The notes below the pieces were generated by a model. That model searched no databases. It saw only the letters and a program-made list of their open reading frames with translations, and was not told the origin of the DNA. The translations under genes and the position numbers were made by a program. From assembly GCF_021608265.1 (NCBI RefSeq), contig NZ_JAKIHP010000001.1:62001-126000 (forward strand): 64,000 nt of DNA. The letters are read 5' to 3'. This DNA is from Flavobacterium wongokense. Its GTDB lineage: Bacteria > Bacteroidota > Bacteroidia > Flavobacteriales > Flavobacteriaceae. Shown here piece by piece: positions 1 to 6,227 of this stretch (positions are counted from its first letter, which is position 1; the number at the start of each line of letters is the position of its first letter).

Positions 1-339
1 TTGGTAGCGCTGAAATATGCCATCCAGATTAACGGCGTAACCCAATTGATGATGATGAAAGGCGATGTGCTTTCGGGCTTTGAGACCTTGAAAGTTTGTA
101 CCGGCTATAATTACAAAGGCGAGGTAATCCACCATCTGCCATTCAATATAGAGGAAGAGAATGTTACTCCAATCTATACTGAATTTAAAGGCTGGGCACA
201 GGATTTAACCGGATTGACGACTTTTGAAAGTTTGCCAAAAGAGCTAAAGGACTATATCGAATTTATTGAAAAAGAAGTTGAAGTCCCAATAAAAATCATC
301 TCTGTTGGACCAGACCGGAAACAGACGATAATGAAATAA
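1..339 (+). CDS. purA: Adenylosuccinate synthetase, C-terminal part (cut by window edge)
   Basis: The 112 visible residues match the C-terminal end of PurA, the GTP-dependent enzyme that joins IMP and aspartate to make adenylosuccinate in AMP synthesis. Recognisable parts are the ALKYAIQINGVT stretch, the KGWAQDLTG segment and the terminal VGPDRKQT motif. Full-length PurA is about 420-430 residues, so roughly three quarters lies left of the window. The frame is open to position 1, so the TTG there is not the real start. A strong terminator follows directly. The assignment rests on recalled family sequence and is firm. Confidence 0.93.
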   Translation: MVALKYAIQINGVTQLMMMKGDVLSGFETLKVCTGYNYKGEVIHHLPFNIEEENVTPIYTEFKGWAQDLTGLTTFESLPKELKDYIEFIEKEVEVPIKIISVGPDRKQTIMK

Positions 340-344
340 ATGTA

Positions 345-377
345 AAACCCTTTCAGCAATGAGAGGGTTTATTTTTT
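345..377 (+). terminator. Rho-independent terminator after purA
   Basis: A 10-bp stem (345-354 with 361-370, one G-U pair) closes a 6-nt loop and runs into a T-rich tail. The hairpin is nearly identical to the one at 4246-4271. Confidence 0.85.
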
Positions 378-414
378 GTAACTTGCTGTTGCTAAACCAG
401 TAAAAGCAAAACCG

Positions 415-792
415 ATGAATGATTACGAAAAAACAACCGCGCTGACTTTGGCTGTAGTTGAAAATTTCAACGAAGCTTTCAACCGTCACGATGTAGATGG
501 CGTTATGCGTTTTATGACTGAAGACTGCCTGTTTGAAAATACCAGCCCAATGCCCGATGGAACCCGTTTTGAAGGCGCTGTTGCTATTAGGGCGTTTTGG
601 GAAAAATTCTTTGCTTCCAATCCCGATGCCTTTTTTGAAGCCGAAGACATTTTTGCTGCCGGTGACCGCTGTACCGTAAGGTGGATTTACCGCAAAACCA
701 AAGAAGGAAAACCATGGCACATTCGAGGTGTAGACGTTTTTAAGGTTGTTGACGGCAAAGTTTCGGAGAAACTGGCGTATGTTAAAGGCTAA
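415..792 (+). CDS. SnoaL-like / NTF2-fold family protein
   Basis: A 125-residue single-domain protein with the NTF2/SnoaL pattern. The N-terminal helix FNEAFNRHDVDGVMRFMTED is followed by a fragment like EGAVAIRAFWEKFF, then strands ending in IRGVDVFKVVDGKV. The fold covers small cyclases, isomerases and ligand-binding proteins, so the substrate cannot be read from sequence. There is no signal peptide, so it should be cytosolic. It stands alone after the purA terminator. Family call is good; function unknown. Confidence 0.75.
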   Translation: MNDYEKTTALTLAVVENFNEAFNRHDVDGVMRFMTEDCLFENTSPMPDGTRFEGAVAIRAFWEKFFASNPDAFFEAEDIFAAGDRCTVRWIYRKTKEGKPWHIRGVDVFKVVDGKVSEKLAYVKG

Positions 793-858
793 ATTCCTAT
801 CGTATCTTTTCTAAATGAGAGTGTCATGGCCTTAGAATCTGGCAGGCGAGTGTCAAAT

Positions 859-995
859 ATTCGAAGAATTCGTAAAAATGAAAAGCTGTCTGAACTCGTT
901 GTCAAACGAGTGAGTTCTTTTCATTTAGAATTCGAGAATGGATTTGACCGCCAAAGATTCAAAGCCTTGATTTTTTGTTTCTTTTGCATCAAGGC
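859..995. repeat. Non-coding imperfect inverted repeats
   Basis: Two hairpin-forming blocks fill the gap between genes. The first (866-933) has GAATTC at both ends, AAATGAAAAG (876-885) facing CTTTTCATTT (917-926), and ACTCGTT/AACGAGT at the centre. The second pairs GCCTTGAT (964-971) with ATCAAGGC (988-995). The layout resembles dispersed intergenic repeats of flavobacteria, but I can compare only within this window. The open frame at 826-1041 crosses both hairpins and is not believed to be a gene. Confidence 0.5.
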
Positions 996-1048
996 AAAAG
1001 AAAATAAAATTCTTATCTTGCTGTCACTAACCAATAAATAAACATAAT

Positions 1049-1615
1049 ATGAAAAAAGTAATCCTCGGCGGCTTTATTGGCGCCCTCATTTTTTTTGTCT
1101 ATCAAACCATTACGTGGATGGGTGGATTCCACAATGATTTCAGCAAATACACACCTAACCAGGCTCCCATTATGCAGGCTCTCAACAGCAATCTTTCTGA
1201 AAACGGTGCTTATATGATGCCTTCCGCCGACCTAAATGCTCCCGATGCCGAGGCCCAAAATGAAAAACTTATGAAGGAAGGCATGGGTAAACCCTGGGCT
1301 ATGGTTTTTTACCATACCCAAATGACGGGAATGGATCCTTCCTACATGCTCAAAGGCTTTCTATATTCTTTGCTTGCCTGCCTACTTGTTGCTTTCGTAA
1401 TATTCTCAGGTGGCTTCAATTCGTTTGGAAAACGGTTTGGCGTTTCCATGGCATTTTCATTATTTGCCTTGCTCGAATGCACCCTTACCGAAATGAACTG
1501 GTGGGATTTCCCATGGCATTACGTAAAATCAACCGTATTCGACATGATATTGGGCTGGGCAATAGTATCCTTGTGGTTTGCCTGGTATGTAAAGGAAAAA
1601 GGCGCTAAGGAATAA
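1049..1615 (+). CDS. Putative four-helix membrane protein of unknown function
   Basis: 188 residues with hydrophobic segments near residues 3-22, 107-125, 130-145 and 163-182, and a long loop (about 25-105) that should sit outside or in the periplasm. The N-terminal segment could be an uncleaved signal anchor. I do not recognise the family. A VOC-family gene starts 15 bp downstream, so the two are probably co-transcribed. Confidence 0.65.
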   Translation: MKKVILGGFIGALIFFVYQTITWMGGFHNDFSKYTPNQAPIMQALNSNLSENGAYMMPSADLNAPDAEAQNEKLMKEGMGKPWAMVFYHTQMTGMDPSYMLKGFLYSLLACLLVAFVIFSGGFNSFGKRFGVSMAFSLFALLECTLTEMNWWDFPWHYVKSTVFDMILGWAIVSLWFAWYVKEKGAKE

Positions 1616-1629
1616 ATGATTTTAAAACA

Positions 1630-2106
1630 ATGGCAAAAAATAAATTAGTCCGTATGGACAATGTCGGCATCGTCGTGGAATCCCTTGATGAAGCCATCGC
1701 TTTTTTTGAAGAGCTTGGCATGACGCTCGAAGGGCGTGCCAATGTTGCCGGAGAATGGGCAGGAAGCGTTACCGGATTGGGCAATCAAAATGTTGAAGTC
1801 GCGATGATGATTACTCCCGACGGAAACAGCAGGTTAGAGCTTTCCCGTTTCATAAGTCCAGATGTAATTGCCGACCACCGCAATGCTCCTGTAAATGCAC
1901 TGGGCTATTTGCGCGTAATGTTTGCAGTAACCAACCTCGACGAGCTACTGGAAAGGCTTTATAAGAAAGGCGCCGAACTAGTGGGCGAAGTGGTTAATTA
2001 TGCCGACATCTATAAACTCTGCTACATCCGCGGACCTGAAGGAATACTGATTGGCCTGGCTGAACAGCTGGGAACTAAGGATGTAAAGGATGTTTTGGAA
2101 AAATGA
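1630..2106 (+). CDS. VOC (glyoxalase/bleomycin resistance) family protein
   Basis: 158 residues with two beta-alpha-beta-beta-beta modules. The first starts VRMDNVGIVVESLDEAIAFF and the second at LGYLRVMFAVTNLDELLERL. RLELSRF carries the usual metal-ligand Glu of module 1. The position where VOC enzymes often have a His (DHVGI) is Asn here (DNVGI), so metal binding may be altered. The C-terminal YIRGPEGILIGLAE strand is typical. Specific substrate unknown. It likely shares a transcript with the membrane protein upstream. Confidence 0.8.
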   Translation: MAKNKLVRMDNVGIVVESLDEAIAFFEELGMTLEGRANVAGEWAGSVTGLGNQNVEVAMMITPDGNSRLELSRFISPDVIADHRNAPVNALGYLRVMFAVTNLDELLERLYKKGAELVGEVVNYADIYKLCYIRGPEGILIGLAEQLGTKDVKDVLEK

Positions 2107-2187
2107 TAAACATAAAAGAGTCCTCAACAAATATTCACAAAAAAATTAAGCAGTAATTGCATATCGATAAGTTTAAACGATTGAAAT

Positions 2188-2652
2188 ATGAAGAACAAAT
2201 ACTTACTGGCAGTCCTAATCCTTTTTTTATCGGTACAAACCTATAGTCAAAAAAAAGCCGACAAATATGAAAATTTAAAAAGTATCAAAATAGACACTTT
2301 GTCAAATGAGGGATCCATTTCAGTTGTTAAAATGGATTTAACTCCAGTACAACTAGGTTTGGAAAAGTCGGTTAAACTAGATAAAATAATTTTTAAGGTT
2401 TTTTATATTGAAGACGGCATCATTGGTTACAAGGCAATGACACATAAACCCGAAAACAATGAAATAGCTTTCTTTTATGCAAAAAACACACAGAAAATGT
2501 ATTTCTCCGTAGGAAGCGGCTTAAAAGAAACCTACTTAAAAAAGGAATTCTCCCAACTAATTAAAATCGTAGAAATCCTCGAGCATCGGGTTTTTGCAGC
2601 CATTCCCTTTTCAGGGATGTCTGCCTATTCAGTTCTTGAAGAATACAAATAA
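2188..2652 (+). CDS. Secreted hypothetical protein
   Basis: 154 residues. Residues 1-20 form a signal peptide ending TYSQ, so the product is exported. The rest is a charged alpha/beta region without a recognisable motif or a T9SS sorting domain. No function is proposed. A lipoprotein gene follows after 83 bp. Confidence 0.6.
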   Translation: MKNKYLLAVLILFLSVQTYSQKKADKYENLKSIKIDTLSNEGSISVVKMDLTPVQLGLEKSVKLDKIIFKVFYIEDGIIGYKAMTHKPENNEIAFFYAKNTQKMYFSVGSGLKETYLKKEFSQLIKIVEILEHRVFAAIPFSGMSAYSVLEEYK

Positions 2653-2735
2653 AGGTTCGCAAACAGTTTTTAATCGATATTATTTCCAACAAAAACCTTC
2701 TATATTTACACCGCAAAAATTCAGCAGAAAAATAA

Positions 2736-3164
2736 ATGAAAACCAAACTATCCTTACTCGCCTTAGTCCTATTAATGGCATCCTGCAAAACCTACACCAT
2801 TGAGCCTGAAAAATTCAAAAAACAACTTATAGAAAGCAATGCCAACACGCTTAAGGATGTAAAAGTCAACAATCCGCTTACACCATTTTCTAAAATTGAG
2901 TATAAAGCCAACAGTTTAAAGTACCTGAATGTGTATGATAAAAACGGTCAGCTTTCGTTTATGGAAAATTCCCCATCGGTGGAAATGCGCGTAACCCTCA
3001 AGGATGGCAAGCGTAAAATCCTCTACCTGGATACCGTTACCTTGGAGAACGATACGCTGAAAGGTGAAAAATCTAGGATATTAGGCTTGAAAAGCAAAAT
3101 ACCTTTTAATGACATCGTCAAAATTGAAGTTCAGGATGGTGGCAAGAAATACCAATATGAATAA
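2736..3164 (+). CDS. Hypothetical lipoprotein
   Basis: 142 residues with a clear lipobox: hydrophobic residues 5-13 followed by LMASC, with Cys17 as the lipidation site. The mature part is basic and beta-rich (VEMRVTLKDGKRKILYLDTV). I do not recognise a domain. TATATTTA at 2701-2708 is one base off the Bacteroidota -7 motif and could be its promoter. Confidence 0.65.
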   Translation: MKTKLSLLALVLLMASCKTYTIEPEKFKKQLIESNANTLKDVKVNNPLTPFSKIEYKANSLKYLNVYDKNGQLSFMENSPSVEMRVTLKDGKRKILYLDTVTLENDTLKGEKSRILGLKSKIPFNDIVKIEVQDGGKKYQYE

Positions 3165-3524
3165 TCGATTATTAGCTCAATCCAGGCTTTAATCAAAAAA
3201 CCAACTTTTCAGCATTTCCAACCCCTCCCAGCCCTCGAACGAGCTTCGGACTCTCGCGGGCATGCTTCGGACTCCATCTTTCTTACTTCTGAGAGCCTCA
3301 ATCACTTTTCGGAATAGCTCGGCTTTGCTTCTTAAGATAAAATTCAATCATCGGACGAGTCTATCAGTTCATCGGACAGCCTCTTTTCAGCATCTATATC
3401 CTTCAATTGAGCTTCTAACTGCTTGTAATACTAATCTTAAGCTAACCTTAAGTTTTTTGTAAGTATTATTGGCATAAAGTTTGGCTTATCGATTTCAATA
3501 TTAATAACTTAAAAAATAGAAATC
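3165..3524. other. 360-bp intergenic stretch, no convincing gene
   Basis: Locally less AT-rich than its surroundings, with a short direct repeat GCTTCGGACTC (about 3245 and 3267). The open frame 3262-3462 has low-complexity, gene-unlike composition. The opposite strand carries a short coding-like coiled-coil stretch (about 3346-3432) with a stop directly upstream, perhaps an old gene remnant. The right end carries the probable promoter of the next gene. Confidence 0.4.
3457..3483 (+). promoter_or_regulatory. Candidate promoter for the 3525 gene
   Basis: TTG at 3457-3459 is followed after 16 nt by AAAGTTTG (3476-3483), one base off TAnnTTTG. This would give a leader of about 35 nt. Confidence 0.35.
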
Positions 3525-4217
3525 ATGAGAAAAAAAGACGTAATCCGACTTTACAATTTTTCGGATGGAACCCTAGTAACGAAAGGGTTGGAAAAAGTGG
3601 CTTACATGCAAAGAGACAAACCTGAGTTTGAATTGTATGGAATAACGCCACAATTGGTAACCGATTTGAAAGACAGCATAATTGCTTTCTCAGAACGTTT
3701 AACCGATGTAGAGGCATTGGGCAACCAAACCAATGTAACGGCAAACAAGGATGCTAAGGGCGAAGAAGTCCGAAACGCAATCAGGGACATTATGGCAAGG
3801 GTAACCTTAGTATACATGTTTGGCACACCCAAATATAAAAAGTTTGGTACCGATGAACTCGCGCATCAATCAGATTCCGATTTAATCATCACTGCGAAAC
3901 GAGTGGTGCGTGTAGCAACCGAGATGATGCCTGCACTTACCGCAAATGGCGTGACAATAGGAATGCTTAACGCACTTACTATTTTAGCAGAAGATTTCAC
4001 CAACCTGATTGTAGACATGAAAATGCAGATTGGTAACCGCGACATCGAGCAGGAAGACCGTGTGGAAGCAGGTAATGCCATTTATACTACCTTGGTAAGC
4101 TACACCAATACAGGGCAGTCTATCTGGGAAACTACAGACGTAGCCAAGTTTAATGACTACGTATTGTACAACACCATCAGCGGAGAAGAGGAAACTCCAG
4201 AACCTTTAGCTTCTTAA
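3525..4217 (+). CDS. Conserved flavobacterial hypothetical protein
   Basis: 230 residues, no signal peptide or membrane segment, predicted mostly helical. It opens MRKKDVIRLYNFSDGTL and ends with an acidic tail. From memory, similar proteins are common in Flavobacterium genomes with no assigned function. It is a single-gene unit: possible promoter at 3457-3483 and a strong terminator at 4246. Low cysteine content and a long helical core suggest a cytosolic bundle; no activity is proposed. Confidence 0.6.
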   Translation: MRKKDVIRLYNFSDGTLVTKGLEKVAYMQRDKPEFELYGITPQLVTDLKDSIIAFSERLTDVEALGNQTNVTANKDAKGEEVRNAIRDIMARVTLVYMFGTPKYKKFGTDELAHQSDSDLIITAKRVVRVATEMMPALTANGVTIGMLNALTILAEDFTNLIVDMKMQIGNRDIEQEDRVEAGNAIYTTLVSYTNTGQSIWETTDVAKFNDYVLYNTISGEEETPEPLAS

Positions 4218-4245
4218 ATATGGATAAAATTATTTTAATGCAATG

Positions 4246-4279
4246 AAACCCTTTCAGCGATGAGAGGGTTTTCTTTTTT
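4246..4279 (+). terminator. Rho-independent terminator
   Basis: Stem 4246-4255 with 4262-4271, 6-nt loop, T-rich tail to 4279. It differs from the terminator at 345 by only one loop base within the hairpin. Confidence 0.85.
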
Positions 4280-4324
4280 CAAAAAAAATTATGTTTTTGT
4301 TTTGCAGTTAAAAACTATATCGTA

Positions 4325-4336
4325 ATATTGCAATAT
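4325..4336. promoter_or_regulatory. Palindrome, likely ArsR operator
   Basis: ATATTGCAATAT is a perfect 12-bp palindrome ending 13 bp before the ArsR start. ArsR-family dimers bind such short AT-rich palindromes over their own promoters. Autoregulation is inferred from position. Confidence 0.55.
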
Positions 4337-4349
4337 AAAAATATCACAA

Positions 4350-4682
4350 ATGGGAGCAACCAAAACAGATCACTTTACCGAAACCCAAAATCAGATTGCC
4401 GTTTTGGCAAAAGCCTTAGGACATCCTGCTCGGGTTGCCATTATTGAATACCTGATGAGTGTGGATAGCTGCATTTGTGGCGACATTGTAAATGTACTGC
4501 CTCTCGCCCAGCCTACCGTATCGCAACATCTTAAGGAGCTCAAAAATGCGGGATTGATTAAAGGGAATATCGAAGGAAATGCGATTTGTTACTGCATCGA
4601 CCAAAATGCTTTGGAAACGCTCAAATCTTATTTTTCAGTAATCTCGACCAGTTTAATGAAAAAGAAATACAGTTGTTGTTAA
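4350..4682 (+). CDS. arsR: ArsR-family metalloregulator (likely arsenic-responsive)
   Basis: 110-residue winged-helix repressor. The ALGHPARVAIIEYL helix, the recognition region LAQPTVSQHLKELKNAGLI and the wing GNAICYCID are typical. SCICGDIV holds a Cys-x-Cys pair where ArsR repressors bind As(III), and the protein ends with Cys-Cys. Binding of arsenite should release it from DNA. It is first in a tight operon with a DUF6428-like gene (15 bp gap), a 44-residue membrane peptide and arsenate reductase, which supports the arsenic assignment. A 12-bp palindrome precedes it. Confidence 0.85.
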   Translation: MGATKTDHFTETQNQIAVLAKALGHPARVAIIEYLMSVDSCICGDIVNVLPLAQPTVSQHLKELKNAGLIKGNIEGNAICYCIDQNALETLKSYFSVISTSLMKKKYSCC

Positions 4683-4697
4683 TTAAAATATATCATC

Positions 4698-5156
4698 ATG
4701 AAACTATCAGAAATTAAAAAAGTCCTGGAAACTGCAGAAACTGTAGATTTCAAATTGGAAAACGGAACTTTTGTTCCCGAGCATTTCCACGTTACCGAAG
4801 TTGGGGTAATCACAAAACACTTTATCGATTGCGGTGGAACAGAAAGAAAAGAAAAGGTGGCGAACTTCCAGCTTTGGGATGCCAATGATTATGAGCACCG
4901 GCTTAAACCCGGAAAACTGCAGAAAATAATTGCGCTTTCTGAAAAGGTTCTGGAAATGGAAGATTTGGAAATTGAAGTCGAGTATCAATCGGAAACCATT
5001 GGAAAATATGATTTGGGTTTTGATGGAAAAAGTTTTATCCTGCTTTCTAAAGCCACAGCCTGCCTTGCAAAAGAAAACTGCGGCGTTCCACAACCAAAAC
5101 ACCATTTATCCGATTTAGAAACTCCTTGTTGTGCTCCCGATGGAAATTGCTGTTAA
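4698..5156 (+). CDS. DUF6428-like protein of the arsenic operon
   Basis: 152 residues, cytosolic. It has the pattern of proteins that accompany ArsR and ArsC in Bacteroidota (DUF6428, from memory): EHFHVTEVGVITKHFIDCGG, then FQLWDANDYEHRL, then a Cys-rich end TPCCAPDGNCC. The clustered cysteines (including ENCGV) suggest binding of arsenite or another soft metal, which is inference. The last 17 bases overlap the start of the small open frame at 5140. Confidence 0.7.
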   Translation: MKLSEIKKVLETAETVDFKLENGTFVPEHFHVTEVGVITKHFIDCGGTERKEKVANFQLWDANDYEHRLKPGKLQKIIALSEKVLEMEDLEIEVEYQSETIGKYDLGFDGKSFILLSKATACLAKENCGVPQPKHHLSDLETPCCAPDGNCC

Positions 5157-5274
5157 TTTTTTTACCAAATACAAGAAGCCAATTGTCATAACAACATCGG
5201 TTGTGGTACTTCAGTTGCTATTTGGTTTCGACCCCAAGTTTTGCGTTATCAATATAATTTGGTTATTTGTTTAA
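5140..5274 (+). CDS. Small 44-residue membrane peptide in the ars operon
   Basis: Found by reading the gap between the DUF6428-like gene and arsC. ATG at 5140 lies inside the end of the upstream gene and the TAA at 5272-5274 stops one base before the arsC ATG (5276). The peptide starts MEIAVNFFTKYKKPIVI, has one hydrophobic helix (about residues 13-27), a FGFDPKF turn and a second hydrophobic end INIIWLFV. The overlap upstream and one-base spacing downstream suggest translational coupling. The hydrophobic-basic pattern is not what random frames usually give. It could be a transporter accessory or membrane anchor; function unknown. Confidence 0.6.
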   Translation: MEIAVNFFTKYKKPIVITTSVVVLQLLFGFDPKFCVINIIWLFV

Positions 5275-5275
5275 G

Positions 5276-5689
5276 ATGAAGAAAGTACTTGTCCTTTGTA
5301 CAGGAAACAGCTGTCGAAGTCAGATTGCCGAAGGCTATTTAAGGCATTTTACAGGCAGCAAAGCCAAGATTTACAGTGCAGGCGTTGAAACGCACGGAGT
5401 GAACCCAAAAGCAATTGCCATCATGAAAGAAGACGGCATCGACATTTCAAACCATACTTCAAATAATATTGATGAGTACTATAATATTGATTTTGATTTT
5501 GTGATTACCGTTTGTGATAATGCAAAAGAAAACTGCCCGTTTTTTCCAACCAAGGCTAAAAAATTCCATCATAATTTTCCCGACCCGGCAAAGGCACTAG
5601 GAAATGATGACGAAGTTTTTGAAGAGTTTCGAAAAGTGAGGAATTTAATAAAAGCATATTGCTCAGATTTTGCCACGCAGAACTTATAG
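5276..5689 (+). CDS. arsC: Arsenate reductase, thioredoxin-coupled low-MW phosphatase type
   Basis: 137 residues from ATG 5276, chosen over a TTG nine bases upstream because the protein then begins MKKVLVLCTGNSCRS. CTGNSCR (Cys8-Arg14) is the CX5R anion-binding loop. Cys80 and Cys87 in CDNAKENCP match the redox pair that relays the disulfide to thioredoxin, and NFPDP is the general-acid loop. It reduces arsenate to arsenite. No arsenite efflux gene (ArsB or Acr3) follows; the next gene is a SRPBCC protein. Confidence 0.9.
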   Translation: MKKVLVLCTGNSCRSQIAEGYLRHFTGSKAKIYSAGVETHGVNPKAIAIMKEDGIDISNHTSNNIDEYYNIDFDFVITVCDNAKENCPFFPTKAKKFHHNFPDPAKALGNDDEVFEEFRKVRNLIKAYCSDFATQNL

Positions 5690-5765
5690 ATATATAACAA
5701 TGTCAAACAAAATTGTAACTCGATAAAGCGGCTTTGTTTTTACCTTAGTGTAAAATACCATTGCC

Positions 5766-6191
5766 ATGAAAGAGTACATAGTCAAAAAGAAAATAGCCAT
5801 CAGGGCAACGCCCGAAGCTGTTTGGGACGCACTGACCAATCCGGAAAAAACAAAAAAATATTTCTTTAAATGCGAAGTCCATTCCAACTGGAAGCCGGGA
5901 AACCCGATTACTTTCAAAGGAACCTTTTTATTCTTTTTCAAATTTGAATTAAAAGGAAAAATCATTGAGGCCGAACCTGGAAAACTCTTAAAATATTCAT
6001 TAAAGAATTCGAAAACCTCTGGGGAATCCATAGTTACCGATACCTTAACTTATGAAAAAGGAGTCACAACCGTTTCCATAACCGATGACGTAGGCCCCGA
6101 AGATGGCTCCGAAAAAAGATATACCCGTTCTGTTAAAGGTTGGGATAAAATCCTCAAAGGTTTAAAGGAAGTTGTGGAGCATGAATTATAA
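5766..6191 (+). CDS. SRPBCC / AHSA1-like domain protein
   Basis: 141 residues with the START-like fold of the AHSA1 group. IRATPEAVWDALTNPEKTKK is the first helix after strand 1, NWKPGNPITFKG follows, and a C-terminal helix covers WDKILKGLKEVVEHEL. Such proteins bind hydrophobic ligands or assist Hsp90-type chaperones, but no ligand can be named. It converges on the amylase gene, and a shared terminator separates them. Confidence 0.75.
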   Translation: MKEYIVKKKIAIRATPEAVWDALTNPEKTKKYFFKCEVHSNWKPGNPITFKGTFLFFFKFELKGKIIEAEPGKLLKYSLKNSKTSGESIVTDTLTYEKGVTTVSITDDVGPEDGSEKRYTRSVKGWDKILKGLKEVVEHEL

Positions 6192-6196
6192 AACAA

Positions 6197-6220
6197 AACC
6201 CTTTCGTTTCTGAAAGGGTT
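6197..6220. terminator. Bidirectional terminator between convergent genes
   Basis: A perfect 9-bp stem (6197-6205 with 6212-6220) with a 6-nt loop. It resembles the terminators at 345 and 4246 and sits between convergent coding regions. Confidence 0.75.
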
Positions 6221-6227
6221 CCTATTA

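Noticed and set aside
826..1041. 71-codon open frame between the NTF2-like and membrane protein genes
   Set aside because: It crosses two inverted repeats, ends in low-complexity sequence and has no domain-like composition.
3262..3462. 66-codon open frame in the 360-bp gap
   Set aside because: Ser/Leu/Arg-rich product typical of a frame read through non-coding DNA, and no promoter or partner.
5267..5275. TTG start nine bases upstream of the arsC ATG
   Set aside because: It would overlap the end of the 44-residue frame, and the ATG gives the usual family start MKKVLVLCTGNSCR.
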